Of a DNA stretch of 64,000 bases, positions 36,077-48,032 are shown in pieces (the stretch's first letter is position 1; each line of letters starts with the position of its first letter). The DNA lies in the NCBI GenBank assembly GCA_014529385.2, contig CM043955.1:143541640-143605639 (forward strand), written 5' to 3'. This DNA comes from Adiantum capillus-veneris (lineage: Eukaryota; Streptophyta; Polypodiopsida; Polypodiales; Pteridaceae). The notes under the pieces were generated by a model, which searched no databases, was not told the DNA's origin, and saw nothing but the letters and a program-made list of their open reading frames with translations. The translations under genes and the position numbers were made by a program.

Positions 36077-36081
36077 ATACC

Positions 36082-36498
36082 TATGAACACACGGTGTATC
36101 TGGCAAAGATAAAGAACATGAAGGTATAGCGGAAGCTGGAGCTGGGCGTGTTGAGGCTTGCAGATTGTGTGCCTATTGCAATGGTAGCAAAGTGTTCTTT
36201 GGTCCAATCAAAGAGATTGCCAAATTGTTTGAAGTGTAGAGCCTATAGAGGTAAGGCCTATGGTTAGTTATGCTCCTTGGAGGTTTCTTGTTTAGGATAT
36301 GCCTATGCTGATGGTGGACGAGCTTGTCAACGATGATAAGCCCCTTGTTGAAGTGGACCAATGTGCAAAAGAGGTAGCAAATGTTGAGGTTCCAGAGCGG
36401 ATTGAAGAGGTAAACACTATTCTTGTGGGAAAAGCTTGTATGAAAAGGTAGAAAAGTGCAATCAACTTGTAGATACCAAGGATCCAGAAGTGGATGTA
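36082..36498 (+). pseudogene. ORF of the non-autonomous element, part 2
   Basis: The frame from 26640-27158 resumes at 36082 (YEHTVYLAKIKNMKV) and meets a TAG about 20 codons later. Near its right edge another frame (DTKDPEVDV) runs into the solo LTR and continues in phase at 39246 (ESVQSQEDG). This continuity across the 2.7-kb insertion shows that the solo LTR landed within a coding region. Confidence 0.6.
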
Positions 36499-39240
36499 TA
36501 TAAGGTCTCTAACCCCAACCAAAAAGAGCACCCTTGTACCATGAAATGATCATAATGGAAAAAAGTTACTATTTTTAGCAGTTTTCCGAATTCTGTCAGT
36601 GCCATGATGTTTAGAATGTTATAAAGCTTTGAAATGTGAATTAAAATAATTTTTGTGAAAATTTTCCAAATATAGTAAGTTTTTGGTCACTCGACCCGTC
36701 TAGTTTTGACCGTCTCGAAAATCTGCACCCGTACCCTGAATTTGAAAACAAATGCATTTTTGAACCCAAGGGGGCTGCTAAATATGGCAGGTACTCGGTC
36801 CAGTATGCCTTAGTTAGAGCTCAGTATAGCAATTTACGGTATCAAAATCCGACTCGTATGGCCCGTTTTAGCCTAAAACCAATTTTTCATAAAATTGTAC
36901 GGGGAGGCACCGGGGGCCCGGGGCTGTGTGGGAATAGGTTCCAGGCCACTCCAGACCAGCTTTAGCAGCTAGGGGGCGCCCTCTTGCCTTGTGGGAGTCT
37001 TTGGGAAGCTTCCAAGCCAGTAACTAAGTGTCAGAGCCAGTTAACCAAGCCAACTGGACACTTGGTGGGTAGGCAACTGGACTTGCCATGCTTAACTAGA
37101 GAGGCTCTTAGATGCAAATAGCAACCCAGATCGATTTTCAGCTTGAGGAGGCCTATTTAAAGGTGTGCTCTCTCACACACACACACACTGTATACACACA
37201 CACCTACACACACCTTGGGGAGGTGCTGCCAGTACACACACAGTTTTTGAAGGAGAAGCAAGGAGGGAGGTGCTGTCGAAATTCTCATCTTGAGGATTCA
37301 TTGGATCAGAAAAATCAGAGGATTCTCAGTCCCTAATCACGGTAATCATGGTTTAATTAATGCTCTTCTTAATTCTCATCTTTATTCTCCAAATTCCTTA
37401 GCTACTATGCTTAATCCTGGCTATAATTCCCTATAGCTGCTCTCTAAATCTCCATAGCTATACTCCATTACATATTCATCATTCAATTAGCTAAATTATG
37501 CAGCCATTCATCATCCTTAACCAAGGATTAATGCATGATTAGGAAAGATTCTCTATCTAGGCAGCATAGTTAATAAATTGTCAGCCAGTAATAGTGTAGA
37601 TTTGATGAAATTCATTCTTTTACCACTCAATAGTGTTGTAATTAAATTATACTCAATCTTCTCCCACCTTAAAATGTGATTAAGGCTGAAAATTAATCCA
37701 TCATTAGGCCATTAAGAAGAGAATTCTATGTCACACATGCCTATGGCAATTCTGCATCTTCATATTACTCTAGGAAAATGAATGAGCTTGCTTACTTCAT
37801 CTCTTTCGTGAATCAATTAGTAAGATTCTGAATTTCTTAATCATCTAAGCCAAGTAATTAACCTTAGAGCCATTTCCCATAGGGTAAGTAGGGGATTACC
37901 CATAAAATTGCTAGGTCTCGAAGGAAAAATCTAATCTCTTGCCTAAGGAGGATTCTTTAATAATTCTAATCTGCCATTTGGTTGTTATGATGCTCTCGGA
38001 CTTTAGCTCTTTTCTTCAAGTTTATCATTTAAAGTAGTCAGTAAAATGGCCCCGGTTAAGAGAACTCGCTTCGGTGGTGCCCACGACCACGAGGCGAGAA
38101 CGAGCAATACAAATGGAAAAGGAAAAGCTCCCATGGTCGAACAAGCACCGGCCATCTCTCGAGCCAATGACGAAGAAATGGAAGAGGTAGATCAAAGTTT
38201 TATTCAAGTTATTTAATTTAACATTGCATACGTTTAGCTAGGAATGAACATATCCCCAAACATGTTGGAGAAATCCGACGGAAACCTCGGCAATTGAATT
38301 CATTTGTATACTAAAGTCTAAAGTAGGAAAGAAATGATTGACGGATATACTGTTTGCAATAGGAAAGAATGTCTTCTAGGGAAAGTTTAGCTCGGCATGT
38401 TCATTCTATTTCCAATGTTGAATTAGTCATGAACCCCCTCCTGATCACAGGGGGCAGAGTTCCTGGTTAAGGGCTCTTGAACCCACGACTGCTGGTTAAG
38501 CGGTGGGAACCCACGTCTGCTGGTTAAGCGATGGGAATCTCCATGTCGTGCTTTCTATGCGGTGGACATACCTAGTTGTATGGGCAGCTAGGCGACAACG
38601 GGAGGAGTAAACTCTCGCTGGAGGGGGGATGTTGTACCTCCAGAACATTGGAATTTTAATGAATAAGCTTGAGTAGTATTTTTACTAGAATACTGTCTTG
38701 GTGTTGTTTGCAATACTCGTTGAAGGGCTAACTTAACGAACAATGTGCTTCGGAATTAAAACAAGGAATGTTTATGTTGAACAACCTTTGTGGTAGTAAT
38801 TAGGTCACACAAGGAAGTGAGAGTGTGGGGGTGGAAAGTGGGGGCTTGGCTCAGGTTGCCAATGCCTACGAGATGGGTGGTCCCGATTGCTCGGGAACTC
38901 TCTGTCCCCATAGTGCCTACTTCGATATTAGTAATACTCATTGCCCCTAGAGCGGTGAAATCTCGAGAGTACGTGCCTCTGAAACATGGGGAAAAAGGCA
39001 CTCGGGGTTTCTCTCCTCTTGGAAGGTGAGTCTTAGGATCGCTAGATAGCTTAAGTACGCTTCCCCTGTGAGGTGGAGCTAGATCTCATTGCTAGTAGGC
39101 TCGAACTCGACTCACTTTGTGATGAGAGATCGTCTGCTAGCTGAACCCTGAACCACTTTGTTTGCTTCCGCAATAGATCTAGTGGCCACCAGGTTCATCA
39201 TCAGATCCGTTGTTTGATATGGCGGGGTGGGGACCCCACA
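36499..39240 (+). mobile_element. Solo LTR, 2.74 kb, of the long-LTR gypsy family
   Basis: The segment is collinear with the 5' LTR at 58670-61511 (same order of TATTTAA, (CA)n, ORF and GGTGGACATA blocks). It begins TATAAGG (G to A change in the expected TGTAAGG) and ends CCCCACA, with perfect 5-bp target duplications ATGTA at 36494-36498 and 39241-39245. It thus results from LTR-LTR recombination of a full insertion. Promoter-like CTATTTAAAGG lies at about 37144-37160. A selected ORF lies inside at 38046. Confidence 0.92.
38046..38186 (+). CDS. Small conserved ORF inside the LTR, copy A
   Basis: ATG at 38046 opens 47 codons up to a GAG|GTAGAT site that could be a splice donor; the frame stays open for about ten more codons. 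It is basic at its start (KRTRFGG), then holds HDHEA, GKGKAP and VEQAPAISR. The corresponding ORF in the other LTR (60294-60431) shares 31 of 35 aligned residues while 15 of these codons differ only at the third base, so the protein was under selection before the copies separated. Function unknown; in an intact element it could be the first exon of the ORF at 61627-62199. Confidence 0.6.
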
Positions 39241-39245
39241 ATGTA

Positions 39246-39670
39246 GAAAGTGTACAAAGCCAAGAAGATGGTCAAGCCTTTGTGGAGTATCAAGCAGATG
39301 GAGATGCTGATACGGAGTCCGTTTATGATGTTGTTGAAGTTGAAGATACAAGCTCAAGTTGCTGGAAGATACGTGAGGAAGATAGAGCGGATGATCCCAT
39401 ATCCTATGGTGATGAAACAGAGTTTGATGAACCTGTGCTGGTAAAGGTAAAGCTACCTTATTATGTGTCGGATGATATGGTGATAGCCAATGTTCAAAAA
39501 GAGCAGGGAGCAAAGAAAACCATTATTCTTAATGGAGACCAAGTGGAGGAGTCTATGCCCACCAATGGAGGTATGGTGATAGCCAATGTTCAAGAAGAGT
39601 AGGGAGTAGAGCAAACCATTATGCTTAATGGAGACCAAGTGGAGGAGTCTATGCCACCAATGGAGATATG
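39246..39670 (+). pseudogene. ORF of the non-autonomous element, part 3 (acidic, with 96-bp repeat)
   Basis: A strongly acidic frame (VYDVVEVEDTSS, REEDRADD) continues from part 2 across the solo LTR and runs to TAG at 39600. A 96-bp (32-codon) unit starting MVIANVQ and containing ILNGDQVEESMPTNGG is repeated in tandem at 39477-39572 and 39573-39668; the second unit has lost its frame. No domain is recognised. The rest, 39671-40188, has no convincing frame. Confidence 0.5.
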
Positions 39671-40188
39671 CACTTAGAGACGATGCAAATTCTTTCCACA
39701 AGGGATGAAGTGGTCCTACCTATGGGTAAGAGGATGCAATGTGGGGAGAGTTCCTCTCTACCTTGGTAGAGCATGATGCAGTGATAGAAGAGGTGATTGA
39801 AGTGCAAGCAGCTGAAGTGATAGGCAAGTGGAGCTGATTGATTCTAAAGGTTTGATGCTTGGAGAAAGAGAGCTTGATGATGACGGCATCGAGTGCAATG
39901 CCAGTAAAGATGGTTCATGTTGCCAGGTTGGCAGACGAGGGTGAATCGGACTTTTTCCAGCTTTATTGATCTTCGTTCAAAGGCGTGAGACAATCAAAAT
40001 GTGATAAAGTGCTAGAGTTCTGGAATTAGTAAGATGGAGTTTGGTAGGGCAAGACTACATGGGGACCTCATGGCGTGGTAAATGGATGTTTAATGCTCTA
40101 AATGCAAAGGAGTAAAAGGTGGTTGGAGGGCTTTAATAGGCAAAAGGAAGATTCTTAATAAGCAAAGGGGAGTCCCAACGTGGACTTA

Positions 40189-40217
40189 AGGGGAAAGAGA
40201 GGAAAAAAAAGAGGTTA
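40189..40217 (+). other. Possible polypurine tract of the non-autonomous element
   Basis: GGGGAAAGAGAGGAAAAAAA is almost purely purine and directly precedes TGTGTGG at 40218, a plausible LTR start. Confidence 0.4.
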
Positions 40218-41010
40218 TGTGTGGAGGTAAGGAGATAACAAAAAAGGGGGTTTCTTTTTAGAAAGTTGAAAAAGAGGAGAAGGGAGAAACAACGGCACCA
40301 TCGTTGCTCCTTGTGGAAAAGAGGGAGGAGTCAAAAGGGTTTTTTTGGGGGTAAAGGAAAAGGCTTCATGATCTTCTTCTTCAGCTTTTTCGAAAGTGAA
40401 GCGAGCCGAAGGAGGAACTCTTGGAGCGAGGTTTTTTGGATGAGGAGAGGGAGCTCGTGCATGCATGTGTGCTCTGGACCAAAGAAGGCAGCAATAAGAA
40501 AGCTCCATCTCAGATACGGTGCCAACGAGGGCTGTCATGATCTGTTGTTTCTGTGCTCGTCGAGGTTGTGCCAATAGAGCTAGTTGTATCTAGATGCCTT
40601 GAGTGAGGAAAAGAACATCATTGCCCGCATTTTTTTCGTGTCATTCCCCTCCCCCACCCCCCCCCTCTCCCGTTCTATTGCTCTTGTGCTTGTGTCTCTG
40701 GTGTCAGGTGTGTGTGTGTGTGTAGACAAGTGTGCCCCCATCAAACCGATGGTGTCTTGTAGCAAAGATAGAGAAAAAGGATCTTTGTGTGCATGGGAAG
40801 TTGTGAAACATGTCATGCAATGCGTGCGTTCTGGATCGTGATCTAATACAGTGTGGTCGAGTCGAGAGGTGTGTAGGCAGTGGTCTGCTAGCAAGAAAGA
40901 GGATTTTGAAGGTGAATCCCAGTGGATTGGGGTGTTGTGTTTACCTTGGGCTGTAGAGAGACAGATTGTTTGTGTTCCGGGGGTGTACCCCCTTCCCCCT
41001 ATATCCAACA
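40218..41010 (+). repeat. Right LTR of the non-autonomous element
   Basis: TG at 40218 and CCAACA at 41010 bound a 793-bp unit whose last 140 bp resemble 26450-26595. It contains a C-rich block (about 40648-40670) and a short (GT)n at about 40710-40723. Open frames in it (both strands, 60-140 codons) look like by-products of GC-rich sequence. Left boundary is tentative. Confidence 0.5.
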
Positions 41011-41160
41011 TTGAACAAAGTGTGCAAAGAAGCCAAAGTTAATCCATATTGTAAGGAGACACCAAAACCAAGAGTTAGCTCAACAACAAAGGGAAGCAGA
41101 AGTGGAATCACAGTCCACGACACAGCTAGATGCCATAAACTTACACCCTATACTTGAGCA

Positions 41161-43699
41161 TTTCAAATCCTACACCACGGAGGAGTATAAGGTTGTGTAT
41201 AGAAGGCCTAAAGAATGCCTGCCGATGGAAGTAATGGAGTCTATGATGGTCCGATGATAGTTAAGAAAATAGACCCAGGTGAGGAGTCCAAACCTGTTTT
41301 CATTGCCCAAGCGCTTACTGAGATTGAAGAGGTTGTATTTAAAGAGCTTCTCAAAGAATTCAAGGATATATTTTCTTGGACATATCTTGATATGAAGGGC
41401 GTTCCAGCTTCCATGGTGCAACACGCAATTCCCATGATTAGCATTGCTAAACCAGTCTAGCAACGACCCTACCCGATGAATCCTAATTATGTAAAGGTTG
41501 TTCAAGAAGAGATTGAAAAACTTATCAAATGTGGATTCATATACCCTATTGAGCACTCGAATGGGTTTCTCCGATAAATTTTGTGCCAAAAAAGAATGGA
41601 AAACTTAGAGTGCGTGTGGACCTCAAGAAGGTTAATGCAACCATTAGGAGAGGTCATTATCCCTTGCTATGTTTGAAACATGTGCTTGAAAGAGTTGCAG
41701 GTAAGGAAGCTTATAGATTTTTAGATGGATATTGTGGTTATAATCAAATCACAATTGCACTAGAGAGCCAAGCTAAAACTACTTTTATAACCAAATTTGG
41801 AGTGTTTGCATTTTTTGTTATAGCCTTTGGCTTGACAAATGCCCCTGCTAACCGCATTCAAAGAATATTTAAGGGAGTTTTGTGATGCTTTCCTAGACAA
41901 CCGTTGTGTCTATTCCTCTTGGCAGAATCATCTATCATGTTTACGAAAAGTGTTTGAAAGGTGATAATTGTATCGCATCGCATTGAACCCTTTCAATTGC
42001 CAATTATGGGTTAATCATGCAGTCATTTTAGTTTTAGGGCATATAGTGTCCAAGAATGGAATTTCCACAAGCAAAAGAGAAATTAAAGCCATTAGCAAAT
42101 TGTCACCACCTACAAACTATAAGGGAGTTCAAAGATTCATGGGCCATGTTGGTTATTATCAACGGTTTATTGTAAACTTTGCTGAGATAGCTTGTCCATT
42201 GTACAAGCTTCGTATCGAGTTTCATTGGACCGAGGAGTGTGACCATGCTTATGAGTTATTAATAAAGGCCCTGAAAAGTGTCCCAATCCAACGAGTGCCT
42301 GATTGGAGCATAATTTTCCATGTGCATATTGATGCATCAAACTTTGCTATTGCATATTACCTTCTTGCTACCAATTTTGTGTTTTATGTAGATCATCAAG
42401 CATTGTTACATCTAGTAAACAAGCCATGTTCCACAGGGAGAATTACATGATGGTTGTCAATTTTGCATGATTTTGATTTCATTGTTGTTGTAAGACCTAG
42501 CAAGAAACATGTTATGGTAGATCATTTATCTTGCATACCCAATGGTGAAGCCCCTATTGGAGTTGATGATGAATTGCTCAACACTTTTCTATTTATAGTC
42601 GAGACAATGCTTGAATGGAGTGAAAAGATTGTCAACTTTTTAGTAATGGGTTCCCTCCCAAAGATCTTTGAAAGGATTTAGCTTGAAGGTTAATCAAGGA
42701 TGTGAACCTTATTGCTTGATTTTCGGCACTCTCTATAAGCAAGGAAAAGATGACATTCTTAGACATTGTGGCTGTGAGGATGAATATTTGTACATTTTGC
42801 AAGGAGCTCACATGGCATAGCTGGTGATCACTTTTCAAGAGAATTGACTGCTAGATAGGTATTATAATCAGGCTTTTGGTGGCCACTTTATTTAAGGATG
42901 CATCACTCTTTATGAAAGAATGTGATGAATGCCAATGTTATGCAAACCGCTAAGAAAAGATAAGATGCCTCTACATCCTATTAGGTGACCCAACCACTTC
43001 AAAAGTGGGGCTTAGATTTTGTAGGGCCAATTAGTCTGGAAGCCCAAAATACTCAATCCCAATATATCATCATGACTACTAACTATGTGACAAAATGGGT
43101 TGAAGCTAAAGCTACACGCAAATCCAATGCAAAGACAACACCTAAGTTCTGCTTTGAAAACATTATTACACAATTTGGTTGTCCCTTTGATATTGTGAGT
43201 GGCAATGGTACTCATTTTATAAATGAAGTGATGAAAGAACTCACCTCATAATTCATGATTTCTCACCATAAATTTACACCTTATTATCCACAAGCAAATG
43301 GCCAAGCTGAGAGTACCAGCAAGACTCTAATTTCTATCTTAACTAAGATAGTAGAGGCTCATCATGCGATTGGGACTTAAAGCTTACAGCAACTCTGGCA
43401 AAGGGCCATATAGAGTATGTGAAATTATCCCACAATGTACCCTTTGTATGGATACTCTAGACCAAATTGAAACCATTGGATTCCTCAATGGGAGTAACTT
43501 CAAAAGATATTATGATCCCCTAAGACAAGATGAACTACATGCCATCCATCAAAAGGAGGTAGCGAAAGAACAAGCTCAGTTAAAAAGATACAAGCCAGGG
43601 TTGAAGCTCAAGATCTTAAAAAATGTATTAGACACTAACAAGAAGCCAATCTGGGTGTTACACATTCATTTCAAGTTGAAGCAAATAACAATTCTATAG
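41161..43699 (+). pseudogene. Gypsy pol relic (RT, RNase H, integrase)
   Basis: Segments in changing frames encode a pre-RT linker (EFKDIFSWTYLDMKGVP), RT (PKKNGKLRVRVDLKKVN, 41583 on; FGLTNAP near 41830), a decayed catalytic box where FIDD-like residues read FLDNRCVYSS, the thumb and RNase H (GHIVSKNGIS, RFMGHVGYYQRFI, VDHQALLHL), and integrase (WGLDFVGPI at about 43003, SGNGTHF, YYPQANGQAE) with a GPYRV C-terminal module. The order is that of Ty3/gypsy. The catalytic Asp pair is lost and stops are frequent, so it is inactive. Confidence 0.85.
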
Positions 43700-44006
43700 A
43701 CTCTAAACTGCCTCTACGATACCCAATCAAATTAAATAGCTCCATTATTGGACATAGGAGATCAACATAATTTGTTATCCTATGGAGTGTGGTGTTGGCT
43801 AGGAAAACCACCCTTATCCACAAGTACCATCCAAGTCAAGGGTTTCAATATTTTGGAATCCTACACATTCGTGTCATTTATGACAACAAGACTGTGGTTC
43901 GAACTTTTTGGTCATGCATGTTGGCACTATGGAGGGTAATATAAACCTAGGGTGCACATGGATGTCTGCAAATAAATGTAGTATTGATTAGGGAATTAAG
44001 AGTATC

Positions 44007-44639
44007 ATGACACAAAAACCAACTCTCAGCCCTACCCCTCAAGCAGTAATCCCTGAGTTATCGCCTCCCAAGGAATAATAGAACAAAACATTACAGATCC
44101 AGGAGGTTAAATCATCCGTACATGTAGCACAAACCTCTAAAATTTCAATTTTCATGCCTAAAGCAAAGAATGTGGCACCAATGAATCAGTGTGTTTTGAC
44201 AAGGGGAACATAAAAAAGGGTCCCTAAAGCTTTGTTAAAAATGACCACTAGTTCTGATCTTCAATCTTGTTCAAAATAGAAGCCTTGCAAGAGGTGTTTC
44301 ACCCACCCCAATAAATGCAAGGGTATGTTGCATTGGATTGCTAAATGACTATTGGAAGCCCAAGGCTACTATGACAAAAAAGATCAAATCCGGGTACCTA
44401 AACATACATTATGTTCTTCCTTGTCACCTACAGATCCATCTGAGCCAAATCCGATAACTCCAAAGCCAACTAAAGACCGTGGGAAGGGAGAGATCACAAA
44501 ATACTACACACATGTTCTAGAGCTAGTTTGGGTACAAAAGCAAGAACAATTTGTTCCACCTAGCTCAAGAATAGGAAGCTCAAATGAAGCTTCTAGCTCT
44601 TCTTGTCGTTCATCAATCAAAATACAAGCTTCTACGTGA
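44007..44639 (+). pseudogene. ORF relic downstream of integrase
   Basis: One reading frame runs for 211 codons from ATG 44007 with only five stop codons (TAA, TAG, TAA, TAG, TGA), far fewer than expected by chance in AT-rich DNA. It is Pro/Ser/Lys-rich with a Cys cluster (CKRCFTHPNKCKG) in the middle. Its place between integrase and a polypurine tract matches the extra 3' ORF of Athila-type gypsy elements, but no envelope-like hydrophobic segment is visible and the family is not recognised. Confidence 0.45.
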
Positions 44640-44836
44640 CCTCCACCTACCACTATAAATATCTACAAAAACAAAAAAAGAATTAGCACCTCCCATTGTA
44701 CATTCATCACCTAAAGCAACATTTTGATTAAGATCATGGGGTGGCAAAAACTATTGGTCAAAGTCTTCACCCATTACGACTTGGAACAAGTGGTTTCAAA
44801 AGGTGATGGTGCCTTTCCAAAAAGCATGATCTACCC

Positions 44837-44850
44837 AAGGAAGGGGGGAG
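44837..44850 (+). other. Possible polypurine tract
   Basis: AAGGAAGGGGGGAG after the ORF relic; the following sequence starts TATTTACTC rather than TG, so the LTR start is not certain. Confidence 0.45.
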
Positions 44851-45251
44851 TATTTACTCACATCCATCATTCACTTAATTCCCACTTAACCTTCCTCCCT
44901 GACCCATTAACTTGTGAATCTTAGGAAATGTATATATATAGCCTTATACTAAAACAAATCAAAGCAACAAAAAAAGGGTGAAAAAAATAAATAGCAAGAG
45001 CCACCAAACAGCAAGATTGAAACCTACAAAATCTGGTCCATAAACCAAAACTCATGATGACACATCATGCATAGTGACACAACCCTTATGTTATTTGCAA
45101 ACTAACCAAAATCTATATGTGTGTACACTACTTTGAATGAAAGGTATCCTCTTTACCTTTCTCAAGTGTTTCACATGATCTACCATGTATTCACCTCAGA
45201 ATGGGACACGGTAGCTAGTCTAGCATGTGAGGAAAGTTTTGAGAAGTTAGA

Positions 45252-45521
45252 ATGGTTGATGTGTCTATTGACCTAAGTCATCCCTATGCGATAGAAGATA
45301 TTGTCCCATTGGCACAGGCTTACTCCATTGCACAAAATGACTATCCACGGATGGTAGCATCCTTGATTAGCTTACATGCACGAGAATATGAAGAAGAACC
45401 AATAGATGACACCGTGGAAGGCTATGGTCTCACCAAGGATGACTATGTCTATCTTGATGATGAGGATAGAGGCCTAGCCTTAGGACTACCAACCAGCTTA
45501 TACAATATCATGTTTCCTTGA
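45252..45521 (+). CDS. Unrecognised acidic 89-codon ORF
   Basis: An uninterrupted frame from an ATG to TGA with strongly acidic composition (YEEEPIDDTVEGYG, DDYVYLDDEDRG). No domain or signal peptide is recognised. It lies just 3' of a gypsy relic and may be inside that element's LTR, or be a chance frame. Codon usage looks like neighbouring retroelement frames. Confidence 0.25.
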   Translation: MVDVSIDLSHPYAIEDIVPLAQAYSIAQNDYPRMVASLISLHAREYEEEPIDDTVEGYGLTKDDYVYLDDEDRGLALGLPTSLYNIMFP

Positions 45522-46721
45522 CCCTATAGGGTAATGCAAATAGATAGGTTAGGGTTCTTTATTGTGTTTTGGTTCTGTTCAATAAGGGTGATGTCTCTTC
45601 CCAGTGATGTGCCTCCTAGAGGTATTTCCTATTGTTTGCTACTATGTACAAGAACATATTGCAGTACCTCAGCTTTCAAACATCATGCAATCCTTGTTAG
45701 GTCCATTCATCAAATTGAGAACGATGGCTAGCACAAACAGGTGTTTCTTGTCCATTCTCATCACTGGTTGTCTTTTTTAAAATTCATGTTTGTCTGTCTT
45801 AATCATGATTGGTAGCAACGTATTTCACACATTTTCTTAGTATTAGACATTGGATTCAATATAATTTTACGTCATAGTCCCTTGTCAAGGTTCATTAATC
45901 AAGAATTCAGATTAAGCTAGTTCCAAGGTAGACTGTTAGAGATCTTCTGTTAATAAGCATTATGTGTAGTGTGTCAGTGCTTTCTAGTGGGCTTAATCCC
46001 TCTTGATCTTTATCTTAAGTATTATAAAGGAAGTTTGACTATGGTGATGAGCCTGGGGAGGGTGACAGTGTCAAAATGAACCCCCAAAGTTACACAATTG
46101 AAAATCAATGAAAGGAAAAGCCACTTATAAAAAAAACAAAAAAACAAAAAGAGTCCAAAAGATCAATTAAGGCTATACGTGGCAACAAAGTTTATAAAAT
46201 AAACGCTTTGAGGGGTCAGCAAAGGGAAAAATTCAAGCAATAATTTTATGTGTGATTTCCTTTACCGTATCTTAACTTGAAGGTCTTCTATGTATAGCCT
46301 CTAGTTAGCCCTGGGACATGAAACACTCTGGTCTCACAATTAAATAGCTTAATTGACCAAGGAGAATTAAAAAGCTTGCCCATGGTATAGTTGACCTTTA
46401 GTGTCTATTGATAGTTGAAAAAGCAATGCTAGACTTTTTTATTTGTTGACCTTCACAACTGCTCATGAGCTCAATTATGTTGCATTTAATGTTTATGAAT
46501 CAAAAAATTATTTAATATTTTGTTACCAGTCATCATTTGTGCTTATTCACTGCATATGACTTTTAATTACACATGATCTTATGCGAATGCAGTTACTGTG
46601 CTACTTCTTGTTGATTTTGTATCATTCGAGTGAAGATCAAGATTGCACTCTGGCTGAGAGGACAAGTGCAACTTCTTGTAGTGTTGAGCTTCTTGATTGA
46701 GAGCACGTCCGTGGGCCACTA
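45522..46721. other. Unassigned region
   Basis: AT-rich, short frames, no recognised feature apart from an A-rich block around 46128-46150 that might be a retroposition tail. Confidence 0.4.
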
Positions 46722-46723
46722 CT

Positions 46724-46735
46724 CTGATACCACTA
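46724..46735 (-). other. Orphan primer-binding-site-like sequence
   Basis: Minus strand GTGGTATCAGAGTAG resembles the initiator-Met tRNA complement TGGTATCAGAGC. An LTR would lie to the right (46736 onward) in minus orientation, but none could be delimited. Could be a relic or coincidence. Confidence 0.3.
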
Positions 46736-47081
46736 TAAGACTCATACAAGTGGATCCATGGAGTTCCTATTTTTTAAACAGACCTTTCTAAATTTTGAGG
46801 ATGGAATTTACACCGGGAAGGGGGCCATGTTAACTTTGCGTGTCATCCTTATTATTATTGTTATTTGTATTCAGTTATGTGTCGGGCTTGTTGGTCCCAT
46901 AGGTCTATAGTCTAGGGATGGTGATTGATGAATAAGAGGCACACTAGCCTATGCTTAGTGCCAATTGGCTAATGTGGATGCTCGTACGTGAAAGGACGGA
47001 CCCAACCCATAGATGAGGTTGCAAAACTAGTCTTTTTAATGATTTTGAACTTATGAAGCTGGCTCTTGCCTTATCTTCTTG

Positions 47082-47084
<3 letters not shown>

Positions 47085-47116
<32 letters not shown>

Positions 47117-47993
47117 GATTTAAAACCCAAACCGAAGAAACTATACAATTGATGAGACCAGACATTGACCAAGCATTTGAAAATGGCAATTGACAAAAAC
47201 AATGACTATAGGATAAGAATCAGTGGACTAACTTTTTTCATAAACCATAAAATACATCACAAATTATAAATTTCCAAATGTATGGTAAAGACTATCCTTT
47301 TGCTTCCTTGATCTATTTAGTCCGAATCGACCAATCATATGATATAGCTTAAGTCTCTCAATGCAAATGCCTGGTTGCCATAGTAATCCCAAGGAAGAAG
47401 CTTGTTACGTGCCACCATCCAAGACATCAAAACAAGAACACCATTAGTACTCTTTTAACACATACATGGGAAGCCCGGGGCGGTCACATTTTAGAATGTG
47501 TATGATATCACGTGAGTTAACCGGAGAGGATTATTAAAAGACCAAAATGTATAAAAATGTATACATTAGAGGGGGGTGGGGGTTTTTTAAATAGGCTCAC
47601 AGTGTAAGTATAGTATGTATATTGGGGTATTATTAATTGCCTCTTGAACGCACGTGATATAGGGATCTTTTGATAAGTGACTGCCCGGGGATGGGAAGAT
47701 AGGTGTCGACGACCCCTGTCCCTTGTTATCGGTGTCAAGAATTACAACCAACCTAGCACATCACTTGATCAGACTAAGCAGCAATAACATGTGAATCATA
47801 TTTTTTCAAAATAGTCTTTCAAAAATAAAGTTCCATTATACACATAATTTATCAAACCACGAACAAACTCCTAGGGTATATAGGCATAGCAACTGTACTA
47901 AACCATGTCATGAAAATTAATGAACCAAGATGTGAATAGTGATCCATGAGTTTTATGACCAAATAATTAAATGGCATTAGGTGGTCATATAAG

Positions 47994-48032
<39 letters not shown>

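Noticed and set aside
40215-41157. Cluster of overlapping 60-140 codon ORFs on both strands
   Set aside because: Falls within the GC-rich right LTR; no domain, and the frames conflict with one another.
41170-41589. 139-codon minus-strand ORF
   Set aside because: Antisense of the gypsy pre-RT and RT frames at 41215-41885.
46944-47189. 81-codon minus-strand ORF through (GT)n
   Set aside because: Contains a Thr-His run from the microsatellite and no other support.
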